From: Magnetospirillum gryphiswaldense MSR-1 v2
Lineage (GTDB): Bacteria > Pseudomonadota > Alphaproteobacteria > Rhodospirillales > Magnetospirillaceae
Assembly (NCBI RefSeq): GCF_000513295.1
Contig: NC_023065.1
Span: 2,712,501-2,776,500 of the forward strand
Reading direction: 5' to 3'
Length of the DNA stretch: 64,000 bases
In this document: in pieces, positions 52,565 to 64,000 of the stretch
Numbering within the stretch: position 1 is the first letter of the stretch
Layout of the letters: every line of letters starts with the position of its first letter
The notes under the pieces: model-generated
Database searches by the model: none
Seen by the model: the letters and a program-made list of their open reading frames with translations, nothing else
Told to the model about the DNA's origin: nothing
Made by a program: the position numbers and the translations under genes

Positions 52565-53509
52565 GTGGACGACATTCTGGCGGCATTGCGGGCAGCGGCG
52601 GAGCCGACGCGTTTGCGTCTGCTGCGGTTGCTGGGCCATGGCGACCTGACGGTGTCGGAATTGACCCATATTCTGGGGCAAAGCCAGCCCCGGGTATCGC
52701 GTCATCTCAAGCTGATGTGTGAATCCGGCCTACTTGACCGTTTCCCCGAGGGGGCTTGGGTGTTTTACCGGGTCGCCGCCAAGGGGGCGGGGGCTGATCT
52801 GGCGCAGCGCCTGTTGTCCATGCTGCCCGCCGACGATGCCATGCTTGGCCTGGATCAGTCGCGCCTGGATGCCATCCGTGCCGCCCGCGCCACCCGCGCC
52901 CAGGATTACTTCACCGAGAATGCCGGGCGTTGGGACCAATTGCGCTCGCTGCACGTGGACGACAGCGAGGTCGAGCGCGCCCTGGTCGCCGCCCTCCGGG
53001 GCCGTCGTGTCGGCGACCTGGTGGATTTGGGTACGGGGACCGGGCGGGTGCTGGAAGTGCTGGCCCCGCACGTGGAGCGCGGCATCGGCATCGATCTGTC
53101 GCGTGAGATGCTGGCGGTGGCGCGGGCCAATCTGGAGCGCGCCGATCTGCGCCATTGCATGGTCCGTCAGGGCGACATCACCCAGGTGCCGTTGACGGCG
53201 GCATCGGCGGATGTGGTCACCATCCATCAGGTGCTGCATTATGCCGCCGACCCCGCCGCCGTGGTGGCCGAGGCTGCTCGTATCCTGCGCCCCGGCGGCG
53301 TGCTGCTGGTGGTGGACTTCGCCCCGCATGACCAGGAAATTTTGCGCGACCAGCACGCCCACCGCCGCCTGGGCTTCAGCGATGCCGAGGTCGGACAGTG
53401 GTTCAGCATCGCCGGGTTGCAGACCCGCCCGCCCGTGCGTCTGCCGGGCAAGCCCTTGACTGTGGTGCTGTGGAGCGCCGAAAAGAAAACGACAGGAGAC
53501 CATCCGTGA
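52565..53509 (+). CDS. ArsR-family regulator fused to SAM-dependent methyltransferase
   Basis: Of 314 residues, about 1-90 are an ArsR winged helix (AEPTRLRLLRLLGHGDLTVS; ILGQSQPRVSRHLKLMCESG), and about 130-300 are a class I methyltransferase with the SAM loop VDLGTGTGRVLEVLAPHV and ILRPGGVLLVVDFAPHD. The GTG at 52565 is chosen because GGAGGG stands 5 nt upstream; an ATG at 52529 lies inside the presumed operator. It overlaps metF, so it is probably the methionine-cycle regulator (SahR-like) sensing SAH or SAM; the ligand is inferred. Confidence 0.85.
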   Translation: MDDILAALRAAAEPTRLRLLRLLGHGDLTVSELTHILGQSQPRVSRHLKLMCESGLLDRFPEGAWVFYRVAAKGAGADLAQRLLSMLPADDAMLGLDQSRLDAIRAARATRAQDYFTENAGRWDQLRSLHVDDSEVERALVAALRGRRVGDLVDLGTGTGRVLEVLAPHVERGIGIDLSREMLAVARANLERADLRHCMVRQGDITQVPLTAASADVVTIHQVLHYAADPAAVVAEAARILRPGGVLLVVDFAPHDQEILRDQHAHRRLGFSDAEVGQWFSIAGLQTRPPVRLPGKPLTVVLWSAEKKTTGDHP

Positions 53510-54387
53510 ACCTTCCCATCGCCGCCGCTTCGGCCAAGCCGGTCAGCGTTTCCTTTGAGTTCTTTCCGCCCAAGACGGAAAAGATGCAGGAAACCCTGTG
53601 GGAATGCGTCAAACGCCTGGAGCCTTTGGCCCCCAGCTTCGTCTCGGTGACCTATGGTGCCGGCGGCACCACGCGCGAACGCACCCACGACACCGTGGTC
53701 CGCATCGCCCGCGAAAGTTCGTTGAAGCCCGCCGCCCACCTGACCTGCGTCGGCCATTCCCAGGGCGAGGTCGACGACATCGCCCGGCGTTATTGGGACG
53801 AAGGCATCCGCCACATCGTCGCCCTGCGTGGCGACGCGCCGGAAGGATCGGGCGCCTATCAACCCACTCCCGGCGGTTATGCCTATGCCGTCGATCTGGT
53901 CAAGGGCTTGAAGCGCATCAACGATTTCGAGATCTCGGTTGCCGCCTACCCAGAAATGCACCCGGATGCCCCCAACGCGGACTTCGATTTGGACAATTTG
54001 AAGCGCAAGGTGGATGCCGGGGCGACGCGGGCGATCACCCAGTATTTCTTTGACGTCGACGTCTATCGCCGTTTCATCGACCGGGTGCGTGCCGCCGGCA
54101 TCACCGTCCCGGTGCTGCCCGGCATCCTGCCGGTGACCAATTTCGCCCAGGTGCAGAAGTTCTCCGCCGCCTGCGGCGCCTCGGTGCCGGCATGGATGGC
54201 CAAGCTTTTCGAAGGCCTGGACAACGACCCGGAAACCCGCCGTCTGGTCGCCGCCACCGTTGCCGCCGAGCAATGTCGAGCCCTGGCCGCCGACGGCGTC
54301 ACCGACTTCCATTTCTATACGCTGAACCGCGCCGATCTGGCTTATGCGATCTCGCATATCCTGGGGGTACGGCCCAAGGCCCAATAG
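53506..54387 (+). CDS. metF: Methylenetetrahydrofolate reductase
   Basis: The 293-residue product is of standard bacterial length. It begins VSFEFFPPKTEKMQETLWEC, has SFVSVTYGAGGTTRERTHD, HIVALRGDAPEG and the end VTDFHFYTLNRADLA. It reduces methylene-THF to methyl-THF with FAD, feeding MetH downstream. The GTG start overlaps the regulator's stop and has AGGAG upstream, confirming the operon. Confidence 0.95.
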   Translation: MNLPIAAASAKPVSVSFEFFPPKTEKMQETLWECVKRLEPLAPSFVSVTYGAGGTTRERTHDTVVRIARESSLKPAAHLTCVGHSQGEVDDIARRYWDEGIRHIVALRGDAPEGSGAYQPTPGGYAYAVDLVKGLKRINDFEISVAAYPEMHPDAPNADFDLDNLKRKVDAGATRAITQYFFDVDVYRRFIDRVRAAGITVPVLPGILPVTNFAQVQKFSAACGASVPAWMAKLFEGLDNDPETRRLVAATVAAEQCRALAADGVTDFHFYTLNRADLAYAISHILGVRPKAQ

Positions 54388-54394
54388 AGGTTAA

Positions 54395-54467
54395 GACACG
54401 GATGGACACGGATAAACACGGATGGTTTATCCTGTTTCATCCGCGTCCATCCGTGTTCATCCGTGTC
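54395..54467. repeat. Long imperfect hairpin made of ACACGGAT repeats
   Basis: Left arm 54395-54423 and right arm 54439-54467 each hold three ACACGGAT-like units and pair over about 29 bp with few mismatches around a 15-nt loop. It lies between metF and metH. It may attenuate, process or stabilise the transcript, or be a dispersed repetitive element. Confidence 0.75.
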
Positions 54468-54501
54468 ATTTATTTCCGGCGCAGCCGGGCTTGAGGATCG
54501 C

Positions 54502-57978
<3,477 letters not shown>

Positions 57979-57980
57979 TA

Positions 57981-58015
57981 AAAAACCCCCTGCCGCCAAG
58001 CGACAGGGGGTTTTT
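57981..58015. terminator. Bidirectional terminator between metH and ecm
   Basis: AAAAACCCCCTG and CAGGGGGTTTTT form a 12-bp stem around an 11-nt loop, usable on both strands by the convergent genes. Confidence 0.9.
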
Positions 58016-58032
58016 CTTGGTCCGGGTTAAGG

Positions 58033-60006
58033 TTACGCCGCGCGGGCGCCGACCAGATCGACGATATCGCCCATGATGGTGGTGATGTCGTAATCCTTGG
58101 GCGTGTAGATGCGGGCACAGCCCGCCGCCAGCAGCAGCTTTTCGTCTTCCGGCGGGATGATGCCGCCGGCCACCACCGGGATATCACCGATACCGGCGGC
58201 CTTCATGCGTTCCAGCACTTCGGTCACCAGCGGGATATGGCTGCCCGACAGGATGGAGAGGCCGACCACGTGCACGCCTTCTTCCAGGGCGGCATTGACG
58301 ATCTGGGCCGGGGTCAGGCGAATGCCTTCATAGACCACTTCCATGCCGGCGTCGCGGGCACGGACAGCGATCTGTTCAGCGCCGTTGGAATGACCGTCCA
58401 GACCGGGCTTGCCCACCAGCATCTTGACCCGACGGCCCAATTTGGCCGACACGGTCTCGACCTTGGCGCGCACATCGACGATCTTCTCGCCCTTGGTGTT
58501 GGCGGAAGCGCGGGAAACACCGGTCGGTGCCCGATATTCGCCGAACACCTCGCGCAGGGTCTGTGCCCATTCGCCGGTGGTCACCCCGGCATGGGCGGCG
58601 GTGATGCTCGGCTCCATGACGTTGCGGCCTTCGCTCGCGGCGGCGCGCAGGCCGGCCAGGGCGGCTTCCACCGCGCCTTGATCGCGGGTGGCCTTGAACG
58701 CCTTCAGCCGTTCGATCTGCTCGGCCTCGACCTTATGGTCGACGGTCAGGATCGAGCCGTCACCGCCGGTCAGCGGGCTGGGCTCGGTTTCCGTCCACTT
58801 GTTGACGCCGACGACGATCTGTTCACCCGATTCGATGGCCCCGATGCGCCGGGCGTTGGCTTCCACCAGCTTCTGCTTCATGTAGCTGGATTCCACCGCC
58901 GAAACGGCGCCGCCCATATCGTCGATGCGCTTCAGCTCGTCGCGGGCATCGGCCATCAATTCATCCACCTTGCGCTGGATTTCGGTCGAGCCGTTGAAGA
59001 TGTCGCCGAATTCCAACAGATCGGTTTCATAGGCGACGATCTGTTGCAGACGCAGCGACCATTGCTGGTCCCATTCACGCGGCAGGCCAAGGGCCTCGTT
59101 CCAGGCCGGCAACTGGACGGCACGGGCGCGGGCGTCTTTCGACAGCACCACCGCCAGCATTTCCAGCAAGATGCGATAGACGTTGTTTTCCGGCTGCGGC
59201 TCGGTCAGGCCCAGGGAATTGACCTGGACGCCATAGCGGAAGCGCCGGGCCTTCTCGTCGGTGATGCCATAACGGGTGCGGCAGATTTCGTCCCACAGAT
59301 AGGTGAAGGACCGCATCTTGCACAATTCGGTGACGAAACGGATGCCGGCATTGACGAAGAACGAGATACGGCTGACCACCACCGAGAAATCCTCGGGCGG
59401 CACGACGGGGCGCACGGTATCGAGCACGGCGATGGCGGTGGCCAGGGCGAAGGCCAGTTCCTGTTCCGGCGTCGCCCCGGCCTCTTGCAGGTGGTACGAG
59501 CAGACGTTCATGGGGTTCCACTTGGGAACCTCGCGGTAGGTGAAGGCGATGACGTCGCTGGTCAGGCGCAAGGAATGCTGCGGCCCGAAGATATAGGTGC
59601 CGCGCGACAGGTATTCCTTGATGATGTCGTTCTGGGTGGTGCCGTTCAGGCTGGAGCGCGCCGCGCCCTGCTTCTCGGCGGTGGCGATGTACAAGGACAG
59701 CAGCCAGGCGGCGGGGGCGTTGATGGTCATGGACGTGTTCATCTTTTCCAGCGGGATATCCTGGAAAAGCGTCATCATGTCGCCAATATGGCAGATGGGC
59801 ACGCCCACCTTGCCCACTTCGCCGCGCGCCAGCACATGATCGGAATCGTAGCCGGTCTGGGTGGGAAGGTCGAAGGCCACCGACAGGCCGGTCTGGCCCT
59901 TGCCCAGATTGGCACGGAACAGCTTGTTGGATTCCGCCGCCGAGCTGTGGCCCGAATAGGTGCGGAACAGCCAGGGCTTCTCGCGGGCGGGGGTCTTGTC
60001 CGTCAT
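58033..60006 (-). CDS. ecm: Ethylmalonyl-CoA mutase
   Basis: The 657-residue mutase has an N-terminal TIM barrel (WLFRTYSGHSSAAESNKLF; AFDLPTQTGYDSDH; TMTINAPAAW-like TSMTINAPAAWLLSLYIATA) and a C-terminal B12 domain with the DGHSNG cobalt-ligand motif and LSILSGSHI. Length and clustering with ccr and mcd favour ethylmalonyl-CoA mutase over methylmalonyl-CoA mutase. It converts (2R)-ethylmalonyl-CoA to methylsuccinyl-CoA in acetyl-CoA assimilation. It is divergent from ccr. Confidence 0.92.
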   Translation of the reverse strand: MTDKTPAREKPWLFRTYSGHSSAAESNKLFRANLGKGQTGLSVAFDLPTQTGYDSDHVLARGEVGKVGVPICHIGDMMTLFQDIPLEKMNTSMTINAPAAWLLSLYIATAEKQGAARSSLNGTTQNDIIKEYLSRGTYIFGPQHSLRLTSDVIAFTYREVPKWNPMNVCSYHLQEAGATPEQELAFALATAIAVLDTVRPVVPPEDFSVVVSRISFFVNAGIRFVTELCKMRSFTYLWDEICRTRYGITDEKARRFRYGVQVNSLGLTEPQPENNVYRILLEMLAVVLSKDARARAVQLPAWNEALGLPREWDQQWSLRLQQIVAYETDLLEFGDIFNGSTEIQRKVDELMADARDELKRIDDMGGAVSAVESSYMKQKLVEANARRIGAIESGEQIVVGVNKWTETEPSPLTGGDGSILTVDHKVEAEQIERLKAFKATRDQGAVEAALAGLRAAASEGRNVMEPSITAAHAGVTTGEWAQTLREVFGEYRAPTGVSRASANTKGEKIVDVRAKVETVSAKLGRRVKMLVGKPGLDGHSNGAEQIAVRARDAGMEVVYEGIRLTPAQIVNAALEEGVHVVGLSILSGSHIPLVTEVLERMKAAGIGDIPVVAGGIIPPEDEKLLLAAGCARIYTPKDYDITTIMGDIVDLVGARAA

Positions 60007-60227
60007 GGGTCGCTACCTTCCTGCATTGGCGCGTTAATCAAAGATATAAAGCCTCACGAGGGCCGCATGCGAGCGACCTAAAATTTCTCGATATCGGCCC
60101 TTCGCGAAACAAACTATCATTTTGTGCATTGCGAAGAAAGCCGCAAAACGCTAAAACGAAGCTCCGCCGCGCCCATGGGCCAGCGGGACCATCAGATTAC
60201 CAGCTTGCCATGCAGGGAGTGAGTGGG
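60007..60227. promoter_or_regulatory. Divergent ecm-ccr promoter region
   Basis: This 221-bp region contains TTGCG and CGCAA arms with an 8-nt spacer at about 60128-60145 and AT-rich stretches at 60040-60055 and 60080-60125. It must hold both promoters. A regulator site is plausible but not identified. Confidence 0.45.
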
Positions 60228-61496
60228 ATGAGCGAAGTTCAGGCCCAAGTGCAGAAGGACCTTTACGAAATCGGTGAGATCCCGCCGCTGGGTCACGTGC
60301 CGAAGCAGATGTACGCCTGGGCCATCCGCAAGGAACGGCACGGCAACCCCGATACCGCCATGCTGGTGGAAGTGGTCGACACCCCCGACATCGATCCGCA
60401 TGAAGTGCTGATCATGGTGATGGCCGCCGGCGTCAACTACAACGGCGTCTGGGCCGCCCTGGGCAAGCCCATCTCGCCCTTCGACTACCACAAGGCCGCC
60501 TATCACATCGCCGGCTCCGACGCCTCGGGCATCATTTGGGCGGTGGGCTCCAAGGTCAAGCGCTGGAAAGTGGGCGACGAAGTGGTCGTGCACTGCAACC
60601 AGACCGATGGCGACGACGAGGAATGCAACGGCGGCGACCCGATGAATTCGCCGACCCAGCGCATCTGGGGCTATGAAACCCCTGACGGCTCGTTCGCCCA
60701 GTTCACCCGTGTGCAGGCCCAGCAGGTCATGCATCGGCCCAAGCACCTGACCTGGGAAGAAAGCGCCTGCTACACCCTGACCCTGGCCACCGCCTATCGC
60801 ATGCTGTTCGGCCATCGTCCGCACGTGCTGCGTCCGGGCCACAACGTGTTGGTCTGGGGCGCCGCCGGCGGCCTGGGCTCCATGGCCATCCAGCTGATCG
60901 CGGTGTCGGGCGCCAACGCCATCGGCGTCATCTCGGAAGAAGACAAGCGTGACTTCGTCTTGGGCCTCGGCGCCAAGGGCGTGATCAACCGCAAGGATTT
61001 CGATTGCTGGGGCCAATTGCCCGACGTCGACGGCGACCAGGCCGAGTTCGCCGCCTATATGAAGAAGGTGCGCGAGTTCGGTAAGGCCATCTGGGACGTC
61101 ACCGGCAAGGGCAACGACGTGGATTTCGTCTTCGAACATCCCGGCGAAGCTACCTTCCCGGTGTCGTGCAACGTGGTCAAGCGCGGCGGCATGGTGGTGT
61201 TCTGTGCCGGCACCACCGGCTTCAACCTGACCTTCGACGCCCGCTTCGTCTGGATGCGCCAGAAGCGTATCCAGGGCAGCCACTTCGCCAACCTGCTGCA
61301 GGCCAGCCAGGCCAACCAGCTGGTGATCGAACGCCGCATCGATCCGTGCATGTCGGAATGCTATGTCTGGGAGGATATCCCGGCCGCCCACATGAAGATG
61401 CTGAAGAACCAGCACAAGCCCGGCAACATGGCGGTGATGGTCCAGGCCAAGAAGCCCGGTCGTTACACCATCGAAGACTGCATCGAGGGCGAATAA
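60228..61496 (+). CDS. ccr: Crotonyl-CoA carboxylase/reductase
   Basis: The 422-residue product is a medium-chain dehydrogenase/reductase with the Ccr pattern: MLVEVVDTPDIDPHEVLIMV, GVNYNGVWAALGKPIS, YHIAGSDASGIIWAVG, HCNQTDGDDEEC, the NADPH loop VWGAAGGLGSMAIQLI and VFEHPGEATFPVS. It carboxylates and reduces crotonyl-CoA to (2S)-ethylmalonyl-CoA, the key step of the ethylmalonyl-CoA pathway. The start is at MSEVQAQVQKD; upstream in-frame Mets are possible but unlike the family. Confidence 0.95.
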   Translation: MSEVQAQVQKDLYEIGEIPPLGHVPKQMYAWAIRKERHGNPDTAMLVEVVDTPDIDPHEVLIMVMAAGVNYNGVWAALGKPISPFDYHKAAYHIAGSDASGIIWAVGSKVKRWKVGDEVVVHCNQTDGDDEECNGGDPMNSPTQRIWGYETPDGSFAQFTRVQAQQVMHRPKHLTWEESACYTLTLATAYRMLFGHRPHVLRPGHNVLVWGAAGGLGSMAIQLIAVSGANAIGVISEEDKRDFVLGLGAKGVINRKDFDCWGQLPDVDGDQAEFAAYMKKVREFGKAIWDVTGKGNDVDFVFEHPGEATFPVSCNVVKRGGMVVFCAGTTGFNLTFDARFVWMRQKRIQGSHFANLLQASQANQLVIERRIDPCMSECYVWEDIPAAHMKMLKNQHKPGNMAVMVQAKKPGRYTIEDCIEGE

Positions 61497-61508
61497 AGCC
61501 CCGAAACC

Positions 61509-61542
61509 GCCCCCGCCGCTTTATGGGCGGCGGGGGCTTTTC
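61509..61542 (+). terminator. Terminator after ccr
   Basis: GCCCCCGCCGC and GCGGCGGGGGC form an 11-bp stem around TTTATGG, followed by TTTTCC. mcd starts about 33 bp later, so some read-through or a separate promoter is needed. Confidence 0.85.
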
Positions 61543-61574
61543 CTATTCAGCCTCCCCCCTTTAGGACAAGCGCC

Positions 61575-63239
61575 ATGACCGCCTCGCTGCTGATCGACGA
61601 TCTGATCCCCACCTGTGAAAGCGCGCTCGAAACCGTGCGTGGTCTGCACGCCGCCGCCAAGGAATCGGTGACGGCCATGGTGAGCAAGGATGGCAAGATC
61701 GATTCCGCCCTGTTTGAAGCCAACCAGCAGGCCGCCCACGGCTATGCCTGGCTGTCCACCTACGTGGCGGCGCTGGAACAGATGCTGGATTGGGCCAAGC
61801 GCGTCGGCGCCGCCGGCAAGCTGGGCGAGCTGGAACAGCTGATGCTGCAATCGGCCTACGGCGAATATTGCGCCCAGATTTACGGCGGCATCCCCATGAG
61901 CCAGGGCGAGATCATCCGCCCCATCGATCTGGGCCTGGATTCGGGTGCCTGTCACAAGCACCATTCGGAAGCGGTCAGCATTTTGCGCAAGTCCGGCAAC
62001 GCGGCGGCCGTGCGCGTGCGCATCGCCCAGTTGATCGAGGACGGCCACCATTACGGTGAACTGGCGCTTGATGACGAAACCCTGGAATTGATCCGTGACC
62101 AGTTCCGCCGCTTCGTCGAGGATAACGTCGCCCCTTATGCCCATGAATGGCATTTGAAGGACGAGTTGATCCCGCTCGAGGTCTTGAACGCAGTGGCGGA
62201 AATGGGCGTGTTCGGCCTGACCCTGCCGGAGGAATTCGGTGGTCTGGGCATGAGCAAAACCTCCATGTGCGTGGTCACCGAGGAATTGTCGCGCGGCTAT
62301 ATCGGCGTCGGCTCCTTGGGCACCCGCGCCGAAATCGCCGGCGAGTTGATCCGCCTGGGCGGTACCCAAGAGCAAAAAGAAGAATGGCTGCCGAAAATCG
62401 CCTCGGGCGAGATTCTGCCCACCGCCGTGTTCACCGAACCCAATACCGGCTCGGATCTGGGAAGCCTGCGCACCCGCGCGGTCAAGGAAGGCGACGATTA
62501 CGTCGTCACCGGCAACAAGACCTGGATCACCCATGCGTCGCGCACCGACGTCATGGCGCTTTTGGTGCGCACCGATCCCAACACCAAGGATTGGCGCGGC
62601 CTGTCCATGTTCCTGGCGCCGAAAGTGCGCGGCACCGAGGAAAACCCCTTCCCCACCCCCGGCATGACCGGCGGCGAGATCAAGGTGTTGGGCTATCGCG
62701 GCATGAAGGAATACGAATTGGGCTTCGACGGCTTCAAGGTGCCGGCGGCCAATCTGCTGGGTCAAGTCGAAGGCCAGGGCTTCAAGCAGCTGATGGAAAC
62801 CTTTGAATCGGCCCGTATCCAGACCGCCGCCCGCGCCATCGGCGTCGCCCAGAACGCCATGGAAATCGGCCAGCAATACGCCAAGGATCGGGTGCAGTTC
62901 GGCAAGCCCATCTACAAGTTCCCGCGCGTGGCTTGCAAGATCGCCTGGATGGCGGTGGAAACCATGATCGCCCGCCAGCTCACGTATTTCTCGGCGCGCG
63001 AAAAGGATGGCGGCCACCGCTGCGACATCGAGGCCGGCATGGCCAAGCTGTTGGGCGCCCGCGTCGCCTGGTCCAACGCCGACAACGCGTTGCAGGTCCA
63101 TGGCGGCAACGGCTATGCCGAGGAATACCAGATCAGCCGCATCCTGTGTGACGCCCGCATCCTCAACATCTTCGAGGGCGCGGCGGAAATCCAGGCCCAA
63201 GTCATCGCCCGCGGCTTGTTGTCCGGGGCCCGGGGCTGA
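61575..63239 (+). CDS. mcd: Methylsuccinyl-CoA dehydrogenase
   Basis: This 554-residue acyl-CoA dehydrogenase carries the roughly 160-residue N-terminal extension that marks Mcd. The core has VFTEPNTGSDLGSLRTRAV (FAD loop), TGNKTWITHASRTD, RVQFGKPIYKFPRVA and the C-terminal QVHGGNGYAEEYQISRILCD with IFEGAAEIQ. It oxidises methylsuccinyl-CoA to mesaconyl-CoA. It lies downstream of ccr with ecm nearby, so three successive pathway enzymes are clustered. Confidence 0.94.
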   Translation: MTASLLIDDLIPTCESALETVRGLHAAAKESVTAMVSKDGKIDSALFEANQQAAHGYAWLSTYVAALEQMLDWAKRVGAAGKLGELEQLMLQSAYGEYCAQIYGGIPMSQGEIIRPIDLGLDSGACHKHHSEAVSILRKSGNAAAVRVRIAQLIEDGHHYGELALDDETLELIRDQFRRFVEDNVAPYAHEWHLKDELIPLEVLNAVAEMGVFGLTLPEEFGGLGMSKTSMCVVTEELSRGYIGVGSLGTRAEIAGELIRLGGTQEQKEEWLPKIASGEILPTAVFTEPNTGSDLGSLRTRAVKEGDDYVVTGNKTWITHASRTDVMALLVRTDPNTKDWRGLSMFLAPKVRGTEENPFPTPGMTGGEIKVLGYRGMKEYELGFDGFKVPAANLLGQVEGQGFKQLMETFESARIQTAARAIGVAQNAMEIGQQYAKDRVQFGKPIYKFPRVACKIAWMAVETMIARQLTYFSAREKDGGHRCDIEAGMAKLLGARVAWSNADNALQVHGGNGYAEEYQISRILCDARILNIFEGAAEIQAQVIARGLLSGARG

Positions 63240-63243
63240 GCTG

Positions 63244-63280
63244 TTAGCGCATTTTCACGCAAAGCGTGTATATGCGCTAA
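63244..63280. repeat. Cruciform-forming palindrome after mcd
   Basis: TTAGCGCAT and ATGCGCTAA enclose an inner CACGC-AAA-GCGTG hairpin, giving two coaxial stems. It lies 5 bp after the mcd stop. Confidence 0.7.
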
Positions 63281-63315
63281 GCCTGAGCGGCCCGTCACGG
63301 GCCATTTGTAAGAGT

Positions 63316-63349
63316 TAGACCAGTTTCCGCTTTAGCTGAAACTGGTCTA
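63316..63349. repeat. 12-bp perfect palindrome (TAGACCAGTTTC)
   Basis: Left arm 63316-63327 and right arm 63338-63349 are perfectly complementary around a 10-nt loop. No T-tract follows. It may be a dispersed palindromic element. Confidence 0.65.
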
Positions 63350-63353
63350 GAGT

Positions 63354-63387
63354 AAAAGCCGGCAGGGACCACCCTGCCGGCTTTTTT
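63354..63387 (+). terminator. Terminator before the lectin-like gene
   Basis: AAAAGCCGGCAGGG and CCCTGCCGGCTTTT form a 14-bp stem with loop ACCA and a following TT run. Confidence 0.9.
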
Positions 63388-63401
63388 CATGGGGGGTGGC
63401 G

Positions 63402-64000
63402 ATGCTGCGTTTTGCCGTGGTGATGGGCGTGCTCGTGGTGTCGGTGGCGGTGCCGGCCTTGGCCCAACCCATGGGTGGTCCGCCGCCCGAAGCCTTCGCC
63501 GCCTGTGATGGCAAGGACAGCGGAGCGGAATGCAGCCATCCGACACCCAATGGCACCATGAATGGTGCGTGCCAGCGTCGTGGCGACAAGTTGCAATGTG
63601 TCCCGTCGCGCCCGCCCGGCGGCGGCGGGCGCCCGGCTTTGGACGAACGAGGGAACGAAACCGGCTTTCCCGCCAGTCCGCGCCTGACCTTCGATACCAT
63701 TCCGGTCCCCTTCGATCGCCTGGCTCCGGCTTCCTTCATTTTGCCCAGCGGCGAGACTCATTGGTACGAAGTGGTCTATCTGCCGCAAGGCGGCGTCAAC
63801 TGGACACAGGCCAAAGCCCTGGCCGAGCAGGCCGGCGGCTATCTGGCCACCCTGCACTCGACTGCGGAAAACGATTTCGTCTTTGCCCTGATCAGTGATC
63901 GCAAATTTTGGTTTGAATGGGATCACACCCATAACTTCGTCATGAACGGCCCGTTCCTGGGCGGGTTCCAGCCAGCGGGCGCCAGCGAACCCAAGGGCGG
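63402..64000 (+). CDS. Secreted C-type-lectin-like protein, partial at window end
   Basis: About 200 residues are visible and the frame is open at the right edge. A signal peptide (MLRFAVVMGVLVVSVAVPAL, then AQ) leads to a Cys-containing Gly/Pro-rich region (CDGKDSGAECSHP; NGACQRRGDKLQC), then from about residue 120 a C-type lectin-like fold begins: GETHWYEVVYLPQGGVNWTQ, AKALAEQAGGYLATLHSTAE, FVFALISDRKFWFEW. GGGGGG stands 5-6 nt before the ATG. It probably acts outside the cell; the ligand is unknown. Confidence 0.7.
   Translation, partial: MLRFAVVMGVLVVSVAVPALAQPMGGPPPEAFAACDGKDSGAECSHPTPNGTMNGACQRRGDKLQCVPSRPPGGGGRPALDERGNETGFPASPRLTFDTIPVPFDRLAPASFILPSGETHWYEVVYLPQGGVNWTQAKALAEQAGGYLATLHSTAENDFVFALISDRKFWFEWDHTHNFVMNGPFLGGFQPAGASEPKG

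Noticed and set aside
58237-60081. 614-aa plus-strand frame opposite ecm
   Set aside because: Antisense shadow of the mutase gene.
60116-60160. PccR/ScfR-type binding site near ccr
   Set aside because: The TTGCG/CGCAA pair is shorter and differently spaced than the site I would expect; kept only as a generic inverted repeat.
61521-63200. 559-aa minus-strand frame opposite mcd
   Set aside because: Antisense shadow of the dehydrogenase gene.

Overview
The window is about 64 kb of high-GC DNA with alphaproteobacterial character. The core genes at the right end (ethylmalonyl-CoA pathway genes ecm, ccr and mcd; metF/metH beside an ArsR-methyltransferase regulator; mlaA/mlaC), the many PAS, GGDEF and hemerythrin sensors and the codon style suggest a Rhodospirillales member, possibly Magnetospirillum-like. 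The genus is inference.

Layout. (1) 1-10180: a lambda-type prophage remnant (terminase end, gpW, portal, protease with nested scaffold, decoration, capsid, joining proteins, holin). A Cache-HAMP-PAS-GGDEF-EAL gene with its own sigma70-like promoter sits inside it, and most of the tail module has been lost by a deletion that fused a tail-terminator gene to a lytic/structural gene. (2) 10436-29482: two AraC regulators face an unusual export locus. It encodes a lipidated TolC-like channel, two membrane-fusion proteins, an integral-membrane M50 metalloprotease carrying PqqD-like and HlyD-like parts, a small exported protein, and three proteins sharing an N-terminal 'LGLMALE(P/S)RW' tag and a C-terminal 'ARNAAIRF' tag. 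Two of these are giants (1872 and 1423 aa); the third is an 89-aa miniature. No ABC ATPase is present. This is the best candidate for an undescribed system: a peptidase-coupled export route for DUF4347/LEPR proteins. A 176-bp scar between the giants shows that the locus grew by tandem duplication followed by deletion. (3) 29483-33400: a tRNA/tmRNA-like 3' fragment and terminator (possible island edge), two hemerythrin proteins (one fused to PAS-GGDEF) and nrdR. (4) 33430-44900: a graveyard of gene pieces (Toprim protein, tail tube, IS91, IS66, IS1380, IS701, IS3, a receiver protein) ending in one intact IS66-family element. A 1018-bp exact repeat and a 103-bp nested palindrome lie here. (5) 45056-50160: accessory genes comprising a three-gene TumE/TumA/YgiT-type toxin-antitoxin operon with a palindromic operator, a TcmP/Gp37-Gp68 three-Cys-motif pair, and an overlapping small-gene operon headed by a winged-helix protein. 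(6) 50309-64000: tRNA-Ala(CGC) and core metabolism.

How the genes work together. In region 2 the AraC proteins probably control a transcription unit running from 11837 to 29482. Giant substrates with conserved end tags would be handled by the M50/MFP membrane proteins and pass through the TolC-like channel. In region 6, MetF supplies methyl-THF to cobalamin-dependent MetH next to a probable SAH/SAM-sensing ArsR-methyltransferase. Ecm, Ccr and Mcd catalyse three steps of the ethylmalonyl-CoA pathway.
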